Shown here: one piece after another, positions 45,658-54,923 of the stretch
Layout: every line of letters starts with the position of its first letter
How positions within the stretch are numbered: the stretch's first letter is position 1
From: ECT2AJA-110-A sp035399845
Lineage (GTDB): Bacteria; Planctomycetota; Phycisphaerae; UBA1845; UTPLA1
Length of the DNA stretch: 64,000 bases
Assembly (NCBI GenBank): GCA_035399845.1
Contig: DAOPJV010000020.1
Coordinates: 1 to 64,000 of the forward strand
Reading direction: 5' to 3'
Program-made: the position numbers and the translations under genes
Notes under the pieces: generated by a model
Seen by the model: the letters and a program-made list of their open reading frames with translations, nothing else
Told to the model about the DNA's origin: nothing
Database searches by the model: none

Positions 45658-46827
45658 TTACGGCACGATCTCGACGATTGATTCGCCGGAGACGAGCATG
45701 TCGTAAAGTTCGGCCACATCATCGGCGAGCAGTCGCACGCAGCCCATGGACATGTCGGCGCCGATGCTGCCAGGGTCGATCGTGCCATGGACGCCGAAGC
45801 CTGATCGGCCGATGCACTCACCGGCCACACAGTCGAGACCGATCCAGCGATCGCCGATCGGATTGTTCGGGTCATCGGGGGAGTAATGCGTTCCGTCGCG
45901 CGGATCCGTCCAGGCCGGGTTGACCTGCTTCGTCGTGACTTCCCACTCGCCGATCGGTGTGCCGTTGTCCATGCCCAGACCGACGGTATAGCTCTTCACG
46001 TACTGGTCCTGCAGGAAGATGTCCATTCGATGCTGGCTCTTTCGAACCACGGCGCGGAACGGGCCGTCGATCACCTTGAGCCGGGCGCCGGCGCGGATCA
46101 TATCTTTCTGCCTGAGCTGATTGATCTTCGCCAGAAAGTCGATCGTAAGCTTGTGGCGCTTCGCCAGCACGTAGAGGCTCTCGCCGCTGGCGACTTCGTG
46201 CATGCGCGCGATCGGATCGCCGGGCGACGCCAGCTTGCCGAAGACGAGCTTGTCGGCGATCGTCGCCAGATCTCGGCGCACGCCCTCCTGCTGCTCCATC
46301 GACAGACGGCCTTCCAGGGCCTTGTTCAAATGACGTCGGGCTTCGACGAACTGACCTCGCTCCATCGCGCGACGGCCCGCCAAAATGTCGGCGTCGACGG
46401 ATGTCGCGGGACGGGCGACTGTCGCCGCCGCGCCGGACGACGACTCGCCATCGGACCGTTTCGACGGCGTCTCGCGACGCGGCGTCAGGGGAGTCGCCGC
46501 CACGTCTCCCAGGGCGACGCCCTGATTTGCCGCGACGATGGTCGGTCCACCCATCTGCGGCGCATCGGCCGCCGGCGCCGGGGACACGGCGGGCGCCGAA
46601 GGTGTCGCCGACGTCGAGTCGGCCCCGTGGGTCGCGCTGAGCGGCATGACGGCCCGATCCGCCACGACCACGCTGCCAACATCCGACGTCAGGGCAATGG
46701 AGCCCTGCGGCGCATTTCCCTCGGCTCGGAATTTCCAGAGGTAGAGCCCCCACAAGGAGGCCGCCACGAGACAGATGGCGAAGAAGACCGACTTGGAGGT
46801 ACTGACACTGCTCTGCGAAGTGGACAT
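45658..46827 (-). CDS. L,D-transpeptidase (YkuD) with LysM-like domain
   Basis: 389 aa. ATG 46827 follows AAGGAG at eight-base spacing. One N-terminal transmembrane anchor (about 14-33). A Pro/Ala/Ser-rich linker (about 55-140) and a short helical repeat precede a LysM-like peptidoglycan-binding module (about 215-260, 'HEVASGESLYVLAKRHKLTIDFLAKINQL'). The YkuD catalytic domain comes last, with HGTIDPGSIGADMSMGCVRL (His and Cys of the HxxX..SxGCxR motif). It forms 3-3 peptidoglycan cross-links or anchors proteins to peptidoglycan, and supports a peptidoglycan wall in this organism. Confidence 0.92.
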   Translation of the reverse strand: MSTSQSSVSTSKSVFFAICLVAASLWGLYLWKFRAEGNAPQGSIALTSDVGSVVVADRAVMPLSATHGADSTSATPSAPAVSPAPAADAPQMGGPTIVAANQGVALGDVAATPLTPRRETPSKRSDGESSSGAAATVARPATSVDADILAGRRAMERGQFVEARRHLNKALEGRLSMEQQEGVRRDLATIADKLVFGKLASPGDPIARMHEVASGESLYVLAKRHKLTIDFLAKINQLRQKDMIRAGARLKVIDGPFRAVVRKSQHRMDIFLQDQYVKSYTVGLGMDNGTPIGEWEVTTKQVNPAWTDPRDGTHYSPDDPNNPIGDRWIGLDCVAGECIGRSGFGVHGTIDPGSIGADMSMGCVRLLADDVAELYDMLVSGESIVEIVP

Positions 46828-47110
46828 CGACGCCGCTCCTTCAGCCGAGCATCCACACCCCTCCCTGGTGAATGCGCGATTCCTCATTCGCCGATTCGAG
46901 CCCGCGCGGCTTGCCCGCACGCGATCGAAACGACTCTCGCAACAGACGCGACAAACAGGTTGCGTCTCATGTATGACAGATACTTAAGCATACCCGTCTT
47001 CGATAGACGATCAACCGCGTTGGCGTGGCGTGAGAGGCCAACACGCGTCACGCGTCATGTGATTTTTGAATCGATCGTCTCGTGTGATTACGAACGGGAG
47101 ATGAAATGGT

Positions 47111-47677
47111 TCAGCGATGAAAGCGCCGAACCTGTTGATCCGTCACGAGCATGTTCATTCGCACATCGTGCTCGCGCGCCGGCAGCGACTCGACAAACTG
47201 ATCTTCCAGCGCAAAGGCGCAGGAAACGCCGCGAAAGCCCTTGCGACTCAGGAATCGATCGTAGAAGCCGCGACCGCGACCCAGCCGATTGCCTTCGCCA
47301 TCGAATCCCAGCCCGGGAACGATCACGAGATCAATCAGCCCGACCGGCAGCGGCGCCCCTCGCGCCGGTTCGCGGATTCCATATTGCGTTTCGGCGATAT
47401 CAGTATCGAGGTTGCTGATTTCGACGGGGATCATCCGGCTGGTTTCCCAGCCCACCTGCGGCGCAAGGACCCGTTTTCGATCCTTCCAGGCCTGGAGCAC
47501 GATCGACGTGGTATCCGCCTCGTGCCAGTTCGACAGGTAAATCATCAGGATTTCGGCCTGCTGGTACTCCGGTTCGGCGAAGAGCCGCGCCGCCGCCGCC
47601 CGCGACCGCTCCTGAATGACGGCCGGCGAGAGCGTCGCCATGTGCGTGCGCAGACTGCTGCGGAGTTCCTTCTTCAC
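47111..47677 (-). CDS. 5-formyltetrahydrofolate cyclo-ligase
   Basis: 188 aa. Converts 5-formyl-THF to 5,10-methenyl-THF with ATP. The N-terminal KKELRSSLRTHM, 'VLAPQVGWETSRMIPVEI', 'GIREPARG' and the signature VIVPGLGFDGEGNRLGRGRGFYDRFL are all present. GTG 47677 is chosen: GGGGG lies four bases upstream and a promoter overlaps any earlier start. The 283 bp between this gene and the L,D-transpeptidase start (46828-47110) hold no feature I can assign. Confidence 0.92.
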   Translation of the reverse strand: MKKELRSSLRTHMATLSPAVIQERSRAAAARLFAEPEYQQAEILMIYLSNWHEADTTSIVLQAWKDRKRVLAPQVGWETSRMIPVEISNLDTDIAETQYGIREPARGAPLPVGLIDLVIVPGLGFDGEGNRLGRGRGFYDRFLSRKGFRGVSCAFALEDQFVESLPAREHDVRMNMLVTDQQVRRFHR

Positions 47678-47702
47678 CAGACCCCCTTTTTCCGTTGGAC
47701 GT

Positions 47703-47731
47703 ACCATATAGACTGTAATCTCGGCATTCAA
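47703..47731 (-). promoter_or_regulatory. promoter for 5-formyl-THF cyclo-ligase
   Basis: Minus-strand TTGAAT (47726-47731), 17 bp, TATGGT (47703-47708), giving a short leader before GTG 47677. Confidence 0.5.
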
Positions 47732-47892
47732 TAGCATGCCGGGCCAGTATTGTCGCCTATTAAAAGGGCGCCTGCGCGCGCCGTCGACGCGATGGCTGGC
47801 CACGCCCGGATCGCCGGCGAAGCCGGACCCGCGCCGATGATGCTGAAAACGTACCCATAGACGATTCGACGCGTCGCAGACGACTGGATTCG

Positions 47893-48990
47893 TTGATTTC
47901 CCTGCTCCCTGCCATCCTGATTGTGACCGCCGCCTTTGCCTCCGCGATCCTCACGGCCATCGTCCGCCGTGTCGCGACGCGTCGTGACTTCGTCGATCGT
48001 CCCGGCGGTCACAAAGGTCACGCGACGCCCGTCGCGCTCGGGGGTGGCGTCGCCGTCACGAGCGTCATCGTCGCCGCGATCCTGATCGGTGTCGGCGCCG
48101 CCTTTGTGCTGAACGACACAATAGGTCAGTCGCTGCATCTGCCGCCGGACCTGCTGAAGCACCTGCCCGGGATCCGCGCCAAGGCGCCAGTCGCCTTCGC
48201 CATCGCCGGCGCCGCCGCCCTCCTCTGCGCCGTCGGTGTCATCGACGACAAACGATCGCTGCCAGTCACGCTGAGACTCGGCGTCCAGCTCATCGTCGCC
48301 GCCGTCCTCGTCATCGGTTTCGATCTTCGACTCCTGACGCTGCTCCCCGCCTGGGCCTCCATCGCCCTGACGATGCTCTGGATTCTGTGCCTCACGAATT
48401 CGATGAACTTCCTCGACAACATGGACGGTCTCTCCTCGGGCGTCGCCGCGATCGCGGCGTCGATCTTCGCGATCGCCGCGTCGATGGAGGGACAGCTCTT
48501 CGTCCCGGCGTGCTGCTGGATCCTCGTCGGCGCCCTGATCGGTTTTCTGCCATACAACTTCCACCCGGCCTCGATCTACCTGGGCGACGCCGGCAGCACG
48601 GTCGTCGGCATGCTGCTCGCCGTCTTCACGATCCTGACGACATTCACCAGCCCGTCCGAGGGTGATCAACCCATCGGCGTCATCGCCCCGCTGCTCGTCA
48701 TGGCCGTTCCGCTCTACGACACGGCGAGCGTGTTCACGCTGCGCATCCGCGCCGGCGTTCCGATCTGGACGGGTGATCGCCGCCATTTTTCGCATCGACT
48801 GGTCAGGCGCGGCATGTCCGTCCCGAAGGCCGTCCTCGTGATCTGGCTGGCGACGCTTGTGACGGCGGCGCCGGCGCTGCTTCTGCCGCGCGCCGACTGG
48901 CAATCCGCCTTCGTGATCCTCAGCCAGGCCGTGCTGGTCGTGATCCTCGTCGCGCTGCTGGAAAGTCCGGGGGCCAATGAACCGAAGTAG
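47893..48990 (+). CDS. WecA/TagO-type polyprenyl-phosphate sugar-1-P transferase
   Basis: 365 aa with about ten or eleven transmembrane helices. It transfers a HexNAc-1-phosphate from a UDP-sugar to undecaprenyl phosphate, starting a surface polysaccharide. Catalytic motifs: GVIDDKRSLP (DD pair), TNSMNFLDNMDGLSSG (NxxNxxDGxxG), IYLGDAGST, and GDRRHFSHRL, which replaces the MraY HHH motif and points to the WecA/TagO branch. The start is TTG; no in-frame ATG is available upstream of a stop. The 3' end overlaps the next gene by 14 bp, implying coupling with the polymerase/ligase. Confidence 0.9.
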   Translation: MISLLPAILIVTAAFASAILTAIVRRVATRRDFVDRPGGHKGHATPVALGGGVAVTSVIVAAILIGVGAAFVLNDTIGQSLHLPPDLLKHLPGIRAKAPVAFAIAGAAALLCAVGVIDDKRSLPVTLRLGVQLIVAAVLVIGFDLRLLTLLPAWASIALTMLWILCLTNSMNFLDNMDGLSSGVAAIAASIFAIAASMEGQLFVPACCWILVGALIGFLPYNFHPASIYLGDAGSTVVGMLLAVFTILTTFTSPSEGDQPIGVIAPLLVMAVPLYDTASVFTLRIRAGVPIWTGDRRHFSHRLVRRGMSVPKAVLVIWLATLVTAAPALLLPRADWQSAFVILSQAVLVVILVALLESPGANEPK

Positions 48991-51322
48991 CCGAAGAACC
49001 GGATCGCCGCGCGGATCGAGGACACAGGCGCCCACGGCGCGCGTCATCACGTTCGATCGCGCGATGCTCTGCATCCTGCTGTCGCTGATCCCGCTGCGCA
49101 CGGTCATCAACGAGACGTCGACGTTCGAAGTCGCCCGGCTCTTTCGACACGTGCAGGCCGTCGGCGTCGCGAACCCCGGCACGACATTCCTGTTCGCGCT
49201 CGTCATCGCACTTGCGGCCGCCGCGACGTGGATCCGGCGGCTCGCCGTGGGCGCGGCGCCCTGTCAACGGACGGGCGCCGAAATCGGCCTGGTCATCCTT
49301 ACCATCGCCGCCGGCGTCAGTTGCTCGATGGCCGGCCAGAAGCACCTCGCCCTGATCGGCGCCGCCAACTTTCTGACACTCATCCTCTACGGCCTGACGC
49401 TGCGCCAGTACCTCACACGGCCCTGGCGCGTCCGTCTCGCCCTGATCGTTATCGCCGCGACGGCCCTCGTCGTCGTCGCGAAATGCGCCTATCAGCATTT
49501 CATCGAGACGCCTGACACGATCCGATACTGGGAGGAACACAAGGCGGAACTGCTCGGCCCCGAGGCCAGCGTCACGTCCGGCAAGGCCGCGGGTATGCGT
49601 CATGACTACGAGATGCGCATGCGCTCGCAGCTCGTCACAGGCTTCTATCCGCACGCCAACGTCCTCGGCAGCCAGTTGATTCTGTTCATTCTTGCGGCGG
49701 CGGCCCTCATCGGCGATCGCATCTTCGCGATTCGTCAGCGCCGCACAACGCCGCTGGCGCTGATCCTCCCGACGCTGATCATCGCAACGTGTTTCGTCGC
49801 CCTGCTCGGAACGGACAGCAAAGGCGCCGTGGCCTGCGCCGGACTGGGCGTCGCCATCTGGATCGTCGCCACGTTCCTGCGCCGACAAATTGACTCGCAT
49901 CGGCGCCTCACGGCCCTGGCCGTCTGGGGCGGCGCCATCCTCGGCGTCATCGCGCTCGGTGTGACTCTGAATCGCAACGAAGCCGCGTTCGGCAAGTCCA
50001 TCCAGTTTCGCAGCATGTACTGGCGCGGCGCGTTCGCGCTGATCGCCGACGATCATCTGCTCGGCGTCGGCCCTCTGAACTTCGGACGCCACTTCCTCCG
50101 CTACAAACCCGTCGAATGCCCGGAGGAAGTCGAATCACCGCACAGCTGGCCCGTTCAGCTCGCCGCGGAATGGGGCGTACCGGGCCTCGTCGCCTTTCTG
50201 GTGATTCTGCTGGGCCTGACGCTGAGACTGTGCCGCCCAACGCATTCGACATTGCCGCAGCCCCCACCTGAACAGAGCGAGTCCGTCATCTACTGGCCCG
50301 CCGCGCTGACGGGACTGACCTTTCTCTGCTGGATGAAGCAGCTGACGGGCGCCAACGGCGGCGCCCTGATCGATCTGCTCATCGCCGGGGCCACGATCTG
50401 GTTTGCCGGCGCCATCCTGTTGTCACTGGAATCAGCGCGAAACGCGACATACGCCGACGCCCCGCTCGTCGGTGTCGCTCCCGCCGTCATCGCCGCAATC
50501 CTCTGCTTCCTGCTGCACACGGGCATCGACCTGGCGATGTTCGAGGGCGGTCCCGCAACGACATTCTTTGCGCTCGTTGCCATCGCGATCGCCACGTCCG
50601 GGATGCGGGCGACGGATTCGGGCGAGACGGCGACGATCGCGACGCCGCCTTGTGCCGCCCCCCGGCGAAACGCCGCCATCGGCGTCGGTATCATCACGGG
50701 ACTCATTGGAATCACCTTTTTCGTCCAGCTCGTCGCGCGACCTTACGCGTGCAACGACGCGCTCCAGGAGGGCCGCACGGACAACCAGCCTTCCGGTTGG
50801 GAAACCTATGTGACGACCGCAGGCGGCGTGTGGTATCAGCAGGCGACGGAGGCGTACACGCTCGACGGCACGGCGCCCTCGGAATTCGTCGAGCAGCTCA
50901 TCCCGCGCATCTCGTCCGAACGACAGGCGACGGCGGCCATGGCGATCGTCGATGAATTCGCGCGGCGGGACCCGTACAACGGTCTCCATCACAACACGCG
51001 CGGGACACTCGCAGCGCAGAAATACGATCTCACGCACAACGAGGCGTACCTTCGCCAGGCGGCGAGCGAGTACGAGTTGTATGTCGAGGACTACCCGACG
51101 TCGCCGCTTCGTCACATCTACGCCGCGACGATGTACGCGCGGCTCGCCCATGAACTCGGCGACATGGCGGCGCGCGACAAGGCCGTCGAACACCTGAAGA
51201 CCGCTCTGCGACTCGACGAACAGCGGATTTACGTATCGAAACCCAATCGACTGCCGCCCGAGCAGATTGAACAGATCCAGCAGGGAATTCGAACGCTGGA
51301 AAACCTATCCGGACGCCTGTGA
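48977..51322 (+). CDS. O-antigen polymerase/ligase-like protein with TPR tail
   Basis: 781 aa. Ten to twelve transmembrane segments form a Wzy/WaaL-type core. A large periplasmic loop contains 'RSMYWRGAFALIADDHLLGVGPLNFG' and 'ESPHSWPVQLAAEWGVPGLVAFL', the Wzy_C signature. The C-terminal about 180 residues are soluble and TPR-like. It polymerises or transfers a lipid-linked polysaccharide in the periplasm. Overlap with the WecA-like gene (14 bp) supports one biosynthetic unit. Polymerase versus ligase cannot be decided. Confidence 0.83.
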   Translation: MNRSSRRTGSPRGSRTQAPTARVITFDRAMLCILLSLIPLRTVINETSTFEVARLFRHVQAVGVANPGTTFLFALVIALAAAATWIRRLAVGAAPCQRTGAEIGLVILTIAAGVSCSMAGQKHLALIGAANFLTLILYGLTLRQYLTRPWRVRLALIVIAATALVVVAKCAYQHFIETPDTIRYWEEHKAELLGPEASVTSGKAAGMRHDYEMRMRSQLVTGFYPHANVLGSQLILFILAAAALIGDRIFAIRQRRTTPLALILPTLIIATCFVALLGTDSKGAVACAGLGVAIWIVATFLRRQIDSHRRLTALAVWGGAILGVIALGVTLNRNEAAFGKSIQFRSMYWRGAFALIADDHLLGVGPLNFGRHFLRYKPVECPEEVESPHSWPVQLAAEWGVPGLVAFLVILLGLTLRLCRPTHSTLPQPPPEQSESVIYWPAALTGLTFLCWMKQLTGANGGALIDLLIAGATIWFAGAILLSLESARNATYADAPLVGVAPAVIAAILCFLLHTGIDLAMFEGGPATTFFALVAIAIATSGMRATDSGETATIATPPCAAPRRNAAIGVGIITGLIGITFFVQLVARPYACNDALQEGRTDNQPSGWETYVTTAGGVWYQQATEAYTLDGTAPSEFVEQLIPRISSERQATAAMAIVDEFARRDPYNGLHHNTRGTLAAQKYDLTHNEAYLRQAASEYELYVEDYPTSPLRHIYAATMYARLAHELGDMAARDKAVEHLKTALRLDEQRIYVSKPNRLPPEQIEQIQQGIRTLENLSGRL

Positions 51323-51419
51323 GACGCGGCGATTCCATTCGACAAACCTGCGCCGCCCCGCCAGAATGCCTGAGGCGAGCAGGAACCCCAGGCGCCACTT
51401 GTGAAAGGAGAACAGCCGA

Positions 51420-51659
51420 ATGCGCGTGCGAATCACCTATTGCGGACAGTGAAACTACAAGCCCCAGGCGACCGGTCTGGTTGCCGAGTTGCAGGCCCGC
51501 TACGGGTCAGACGTCGAAACGGAACTGATCGTCGGCTCCGGCGGGCAGTTCGAGATCGAACTCGACGGAACCACCATTTACAGCAAGAAGAAGACGGGCG
51601 CCTTCCCGCGCTACGGCGAAATCCCGCTGACAATTGACATGAAGATCGCCGGGCATTGA
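51420..51659 (+). CDS. SelW/Rdx-family selenoprotein, Sec encoded by in-frame TGA
   Basis: 79 residues reading through TGA at 51450-51452 as selenocysteine: MRVRITYCGQUNYKPQATGL at the start, then 'LIVGSGGQFEIELDGTTIYSKKKTGAFP', stop TGA at 51657-51659. The redox motif CxxU (CGQU), the YKPQ after it, the FEI-DG-TIYSKKK beta-hairpin and the length all match selenoprotein W/Rdx thioredoxin-fold proteins. AAAGGAG (51404-51410) is nine bases before the ATG. Eleven bases after the TGA a 6-bp stem (51464-51469 with 51475-51480) closes a five-base loop beginning with G, 18-22 bases from the UGA, as expected of a bacterial SECIS. The protein would be a cytoplasmic thiol/selenol oxidoreductase. The alternative, a nonsense mutation, is unlikely given that homology continues on both sides. 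Confidence 0.82.
51464..51480 (+). promoter_or_regulatory. candidate bSECIS hairpin
   Basis: CCAGGC / GTCTGG stem (one G-U pair) with loop GACCG, inside the SelW-like coding region just after the UGA. Position and apical G fit the general bSECIS pattern that SelB recognises. Confidence 0.6.
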
Positions 51660-51663
51660 CGCC

Positions 51664-52836
51664 TCAGCCTTCGCGTCGGGCGTAGCGGACCGCCTGTCGC
51701 ACCCAGTCGAGACACGGCGCCGGCAGGAGTCCGTCGGCGTGGAAGCCGACGCGACCGTGCCCCGCCGTGACGATGTCATGCACCGCCGATACCAGCGCGG
51801 GACCGCTCTCGGCATGAGGCGGATAGGCGTCGAATCGAACCGAGACATCCTCCGCGCCCCCCAGCGCGTCAACGGCGCCGGGAATCGGACTTGCCGACGC
51901 TGGCTTTCGGTATCGCGCAACGAGCGAGACACCGAGTTCCGTCGCGATTGGCGCGATGGCGGCGAGTTCGGCGTCGTCGTTCACGGGAATCGCGAGCGTG
52001 TCGCCGAGCTTTGCGTGAATCGTGGCGATCAGCGAACGCTCCGACGCGCGTCGCGACGCCTGGTAGCTCCGCAGATCCGCGTCGTCGCCGATCGCCGCCA
52101 TGATCCCCGCGTTGACGTCATCAAGCTTCCCGCCGATCGTCCGCTCGAACGCGCGATTCAGCCACTGTTGCACATTGGCCAGGACCGCATCGACGTGGCA
52201 GCCGGCGTCCGCCGCTCGCTGCCGGCAGGCGGGACAGAAACACCAATCCTGCAGACCCTGTGCGGCGCCCTTCAGTTCGACGCCCATCGACGCCTCTCGC
52301 CCGTCGCGCGAGGTGTTGAACAGGACATCCGCCAGCTCGATCCGCTGCGCCGAATAGGACTCGGCGAGATCCGTCGCCATCGCAGCAATGAACTCGCGAA
52401 CATCCGGGTTGGCGGGGCAGAGTCGATCGCGGCTCACGTCACCGAACACATCGATGCAGGCGGCCATGGGATACTTGTGAACCAGCGCCGCGTTTCGAAG
52501 GCAGCTCGCGCGCAGGATCAGGCCGACGCCCATGGACTCGCAGGTTCCGGCGATCCTGCTGAAGGGATCGCGCGACTTCATCCATGGAGCGGCCAAGGGT
52601 CGGATTCGTGTCGAACCGTAGTGCGATATGTTGGCGCGGTAATGCGCGCCGGCCCCGTGTCGAATCGTTCGCCCGCCATCCCCGATGGAACGCGCGCGAC
52701 GCTGCGTGAAATCGTCACTGTGGACCAGAACGCTGATGTCGTCGGCGTAGAGATCGCCCTTGATCCGGCCGATCGCCGCGTCAACGCCCTCGTCCTCCAG
52801 GTCCCAGGGAAAACAGTCTGTCCAGAAGCGTGCCAT
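51664..52836 (-). CDS. hypothetical protein, TIM-barrel-like, with CxCxxC
   Basis: 390 aa, no signal peptide or membrane segment. The N-terminus 'ARFWTDCFPWDLEDEGVDAAIGRIKGDLYADDISVLVHSDD' and periodic alpha/beta pattern suggest a TIM barrel, possibly glycosidase-like. An internal 'WCFCPACRQRAADAG' may bind a metal. I do not recognise the family. Its stop lies 4 bp from that of the convergent SelW-like gene. Confidence 0.65.
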   Translation of the reverse strand: MARFWTDCFPWDLEDEGVDAAIGRIKGDLYADDISVLVHSDDFTQRRARSIGDGGRTIRHGAGAHYRANISHYGSTRIRPLAAPWMKSRDPFSRIAGTCESMGVGLILRASCLRNAALVHKYPMAACIDVFGDVSRDRLCPANPDVREFIAAMATDLAESYSAQRIELADVLFNTSRDGREASMGVELKGAAQGLQDWCFCPACRQRAADAGCHVDAVLANVQQWLNRAFERTIGGKLDDVNAGIMAAIGDDADLRSYQASRRASERSLIATIHAKLGDTLAIPVNDDAELAAIAPIATELGVSLVARYRKPASASPIPGAVDALGGAEDVSVRFDAYPPHAESGPALVSAVHDIVTAGHGRVGFHADGLLPAPCLDWVRQAVRYARREG

Positions 52837-52877
52837 GACGCGTAGCCTAGCCCCGACGACGTCGCTCGGCCAATCCC

Positions 52878-53057
52878 TCAGTCCGGATCGTGCGTATCAC
52901 GCGTGTCGATATCGAGCGGCGCCTTCATGTGCTCCGTGACCTCGACAGGCGGCAGCGTCAGGACGCGGAACAGGCAGTAGCCGATCAGGACGATGACGGA
53001 TGACAGCGACACAATCATGACCGCCCAACCGGCCGGGTTCAGATCATATTGTCCCAT
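52878..53057 (-). CDS. 59-aa single-span membrane protein, NSS transporter small partner
   Basis: 59 aa: MGQYDLNPAGWAVM, one transmembrane helix (about 13-33), and a short acidic tail (VEVTEHMKAPLDIDTRDTHDPD). The ATG is 3 bp after the stop of the NSS transporter, so it is translationally linked. Tiny one-helix proteins directly downstream of NSS/SNF transporters are known as small subunits (for example MetS with MetP), and the position here strongly suggests the same role. Sequence similarity to MetS itself cannot be judged by eye. Confidence 0.72.
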   Translation of the reverse strand: MGQYDLNPAGWAVMIVSLSSVIVLIGYCLFRVLTLPPVEVTEHMKAPLDIDTRDTHDPD

Positions 53058-53060
53058 GGC

Positions 53061-54659
53061 TTACTCCACCGGCTCCACTTCGAAGCCTCGAATCTTTCCA
53101 TCCACGTCATCAATTCCGACATAACGGCCTTCCTTCACCCAGCGCTTGCCGGCGATGTGAATCAGCAGAAGGAGGAAGACGAGCACGCCGAAGATGACGA
53201 GAATCGAATTCCTCGCGACGGCGTCCGTGCTGAACTTGTCGACATAGGCCGACGTGTTCTGGAAGCAGAAGGCGCCAAAGATGACGAGCAGGAAGACCGG
53301 CACGACATACTTCAGCATCAGCTGCACGAACCACGGGATCCGAATGTGGGCGCCCTTATGCGCCTCCGCCTGTCCGCGCTGGATCCCGAAGATCCAGCCG
53401 TAGATGACGGACTGGACCAGGGCCAGCACGAAGATCAGGGCCGTCCCGACCCAGAAGTCGAACGTATCGAGGGCAAGCATGTCCTTCGAGAACCACATGA
53501 CAAAGAAGACGCCCATCAGGGTAATCAGGCCGAGGAACGTGACGGACGCGTGCCGCTTCAGGCCCAGCCCCTCCTCAAAGAAGGCGATGACGGGCTGAAG
53601 CATCGACAGGCTGCTCGTGATGGCGGCCAGGAAGAGCATGAAGAACCAGAAGAAGCCGAACCAGGCGCCGCCGTGCATCTGTGCAAATACGTTCGGCAGC
53701 GCCGTGAAACCGAGACCGAAGGTGCCGTGACTTCCGGCGGCGGCGCCGAGGAAAATGAACGCCGCCGGCAGCGTGATCATGCCGCCAAGGCAGACTTCGA
53801 AGAACTCATTCATGCTGCAGGCCGTCAGGCCGCTGAGCACCACGTCGTCGTTCCGGCGCAGATAGCTGGCGTAGTTGACGATGATGCCGAATCCGACGGA
53901 CATGCTGAAGAAGATCTGTCCGGCCGCGGCCAGCCACGTTCCCGATTCCCAGAGCTTGCTGACATCGGGGTTCCACATGTAGCCGAGACCGCCGATGACG
54001 GACTGATCGGGCTTCGACGGATCGGGCGTCCCGAGCGTCAGGACACGAACGAGCACGATCAGCGCGCAGATGACCATCAGCGGCATCGCGATCTTGCAGA
54101 AGGTCTCAATGCCCTTCGTCACGCCTCGATAGATCAGAACGAAGTTCAGCAGAAACGTGATGGCGAAGAACCAGATCAGGGAACTCGATCCGTCGAACAG
54201 GGCGCCGTCGGCGCCGCTGCCAACGAGCTTCTGAAAGAAGCCCGCATAAACCTCCGGAGGTTCCCCCGGCTTCAGGCCGCCACTGAGATAATTGAACGCG
54301 TACGCCAGGCACCACGACTCGATCAGCACGTAGTACATGTAGATGATCAGCGGGATCAGGAGGGCGATCGACCCGAAGTACTTTGAAATCGGATTCCGCC
54401 AGATGACGCTGAACACGCCGGGGGCCGAATTGAATCCGCGAATCCCCGCGTAACGCCCCATCGTCCATTCGGCCCAGGCGAGCGGAATGCCCAATACCAG
54501 AAATGAGATGAAGTAGGGAATCAGAAACGCGCCGTTGCCGTTTTGCGCCGCCTGTCCCGGAAACCGAAGAAAGTTCCCGAGCCCCACGGCCGAGCCGGCC
54601 ACGGCGAGAATCACGCCGATGCGGGATCCCCACTGTTCTCGCGATTGTTCTCGCGCCAC
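53061..54659 (-). CDS. neurotransmitter:sodium symporter family transporter
   Basis: 532 aa, LeuT-fold Na+-coupled importer of an amino acid or related amine, with about eleven to twelve transmembrane helices. The TM1 sodium/substrate site is GSAVGLGNFLRFP. Further family blocks are 'NGNGAFLIPYFISFLVLGIPLAWAEW', 'QIFFSMSVGFGIIVNYASYLRRNDDV' (TM6-7) and 'SSLSMLQPVIAFFEEG' (TM8). GTG 54659 is chosen because AAGGAG lies six bases upstream; an ATG at 54758 would add 33 hydrophilic residues and lacks a ribosome-binding site. Followed by the 59-aa partner. Confidence 0.93.
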   Translation of the reverse strand: MAREQSREQWGSRIGVILAVAGSAVGLGNFLRFPGQAAQNGNGAFLIPYFISFLVLGIPLAWAEWTMGRYAGIRGFNSAPGVFSVIWRNPISKYFGSIALLIPLIIYMYYVLIESWCLAYAFNYLSGGLKPGEPPEVYAGFFQKLVGSGADGALFDGSSSLIWFFAITFLLNFVLIYRGVTKGIETFCKIAMPLMVICALIVLVRVLTLGTPDPSKPDQSVIGGLGYMWNPDVSKLWESGTWLAAAGQIFFSMSVGFGIIVNYASYLRRNDDVVLSGLTACSMNEFFEVCLGGMITLPAAFIFLGAAAGSHGTFGLGFTALPNVFAQMHGGAWFGFFWFFMLFLAAITSSLSMLQPVIAFFEEGLGLKRHASVTFLGLITLMGVFFVMWFSKDMLALDTFDFWVGTALIFVLALVQSVIYGWIFGIQRGQAEAHKGAHIRIPWFVQLMLKYVVPVFLLVIFGAFCFQNTSAYVDKFSTDAVARNSILVIFGVLVFLLLLIHIAGKRWVKEGRYVGIDDVDGKIRGFEVEPVE

Positions 54660-54923
54660 GCTGGACTCCTTCTGTGTATCGGCGATTCGATCGATGCGGA
54701 TTTCCGCCAGCCCCGACGGCGACGATGGTCGACCGCGAAGGGACGCGACGGTTTCCATTCCAAATCAGTGAAAACGCGTGAGCGCCCAAACGCGCCGCTC
54801 ACCCGCGACAAGCTGAATGCAAACGGTACATTTCACGCGGAAAAATCGCAAGCGATTCGAGGGATCTCATCATTGAATTGGCGCGATCCGGTCGGCGACG
54901 TGACGCCGCTCGCCCGAATCGAC

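Noticed and set aside
47728..50092. Two long minus-strand frames opposite the WecA-like and polymerase-like genes
   Set aside because: Highly charged Gln/Arg/Asp composition, antisense to transmembrane proteins with intact catalytic motifs.
51450..51452. TGA treated as a nonsense mutation of a CxxC Rdx gene
   Set aside because: Considered, but TGA sits exactly at the position of Sec in SelW, coding continues without decay, and a suitable hairpin follows. Genome-wide Sec machinery remains the decisive test.
51401..51637. 78-codon frame overlapping the SelW-like gene in another frame
   Set aside because: Its product has no similarity to a family, while the Sec frame shows a full SelW-like sequence, ribosome-binding site and SECIS-like hairpin.
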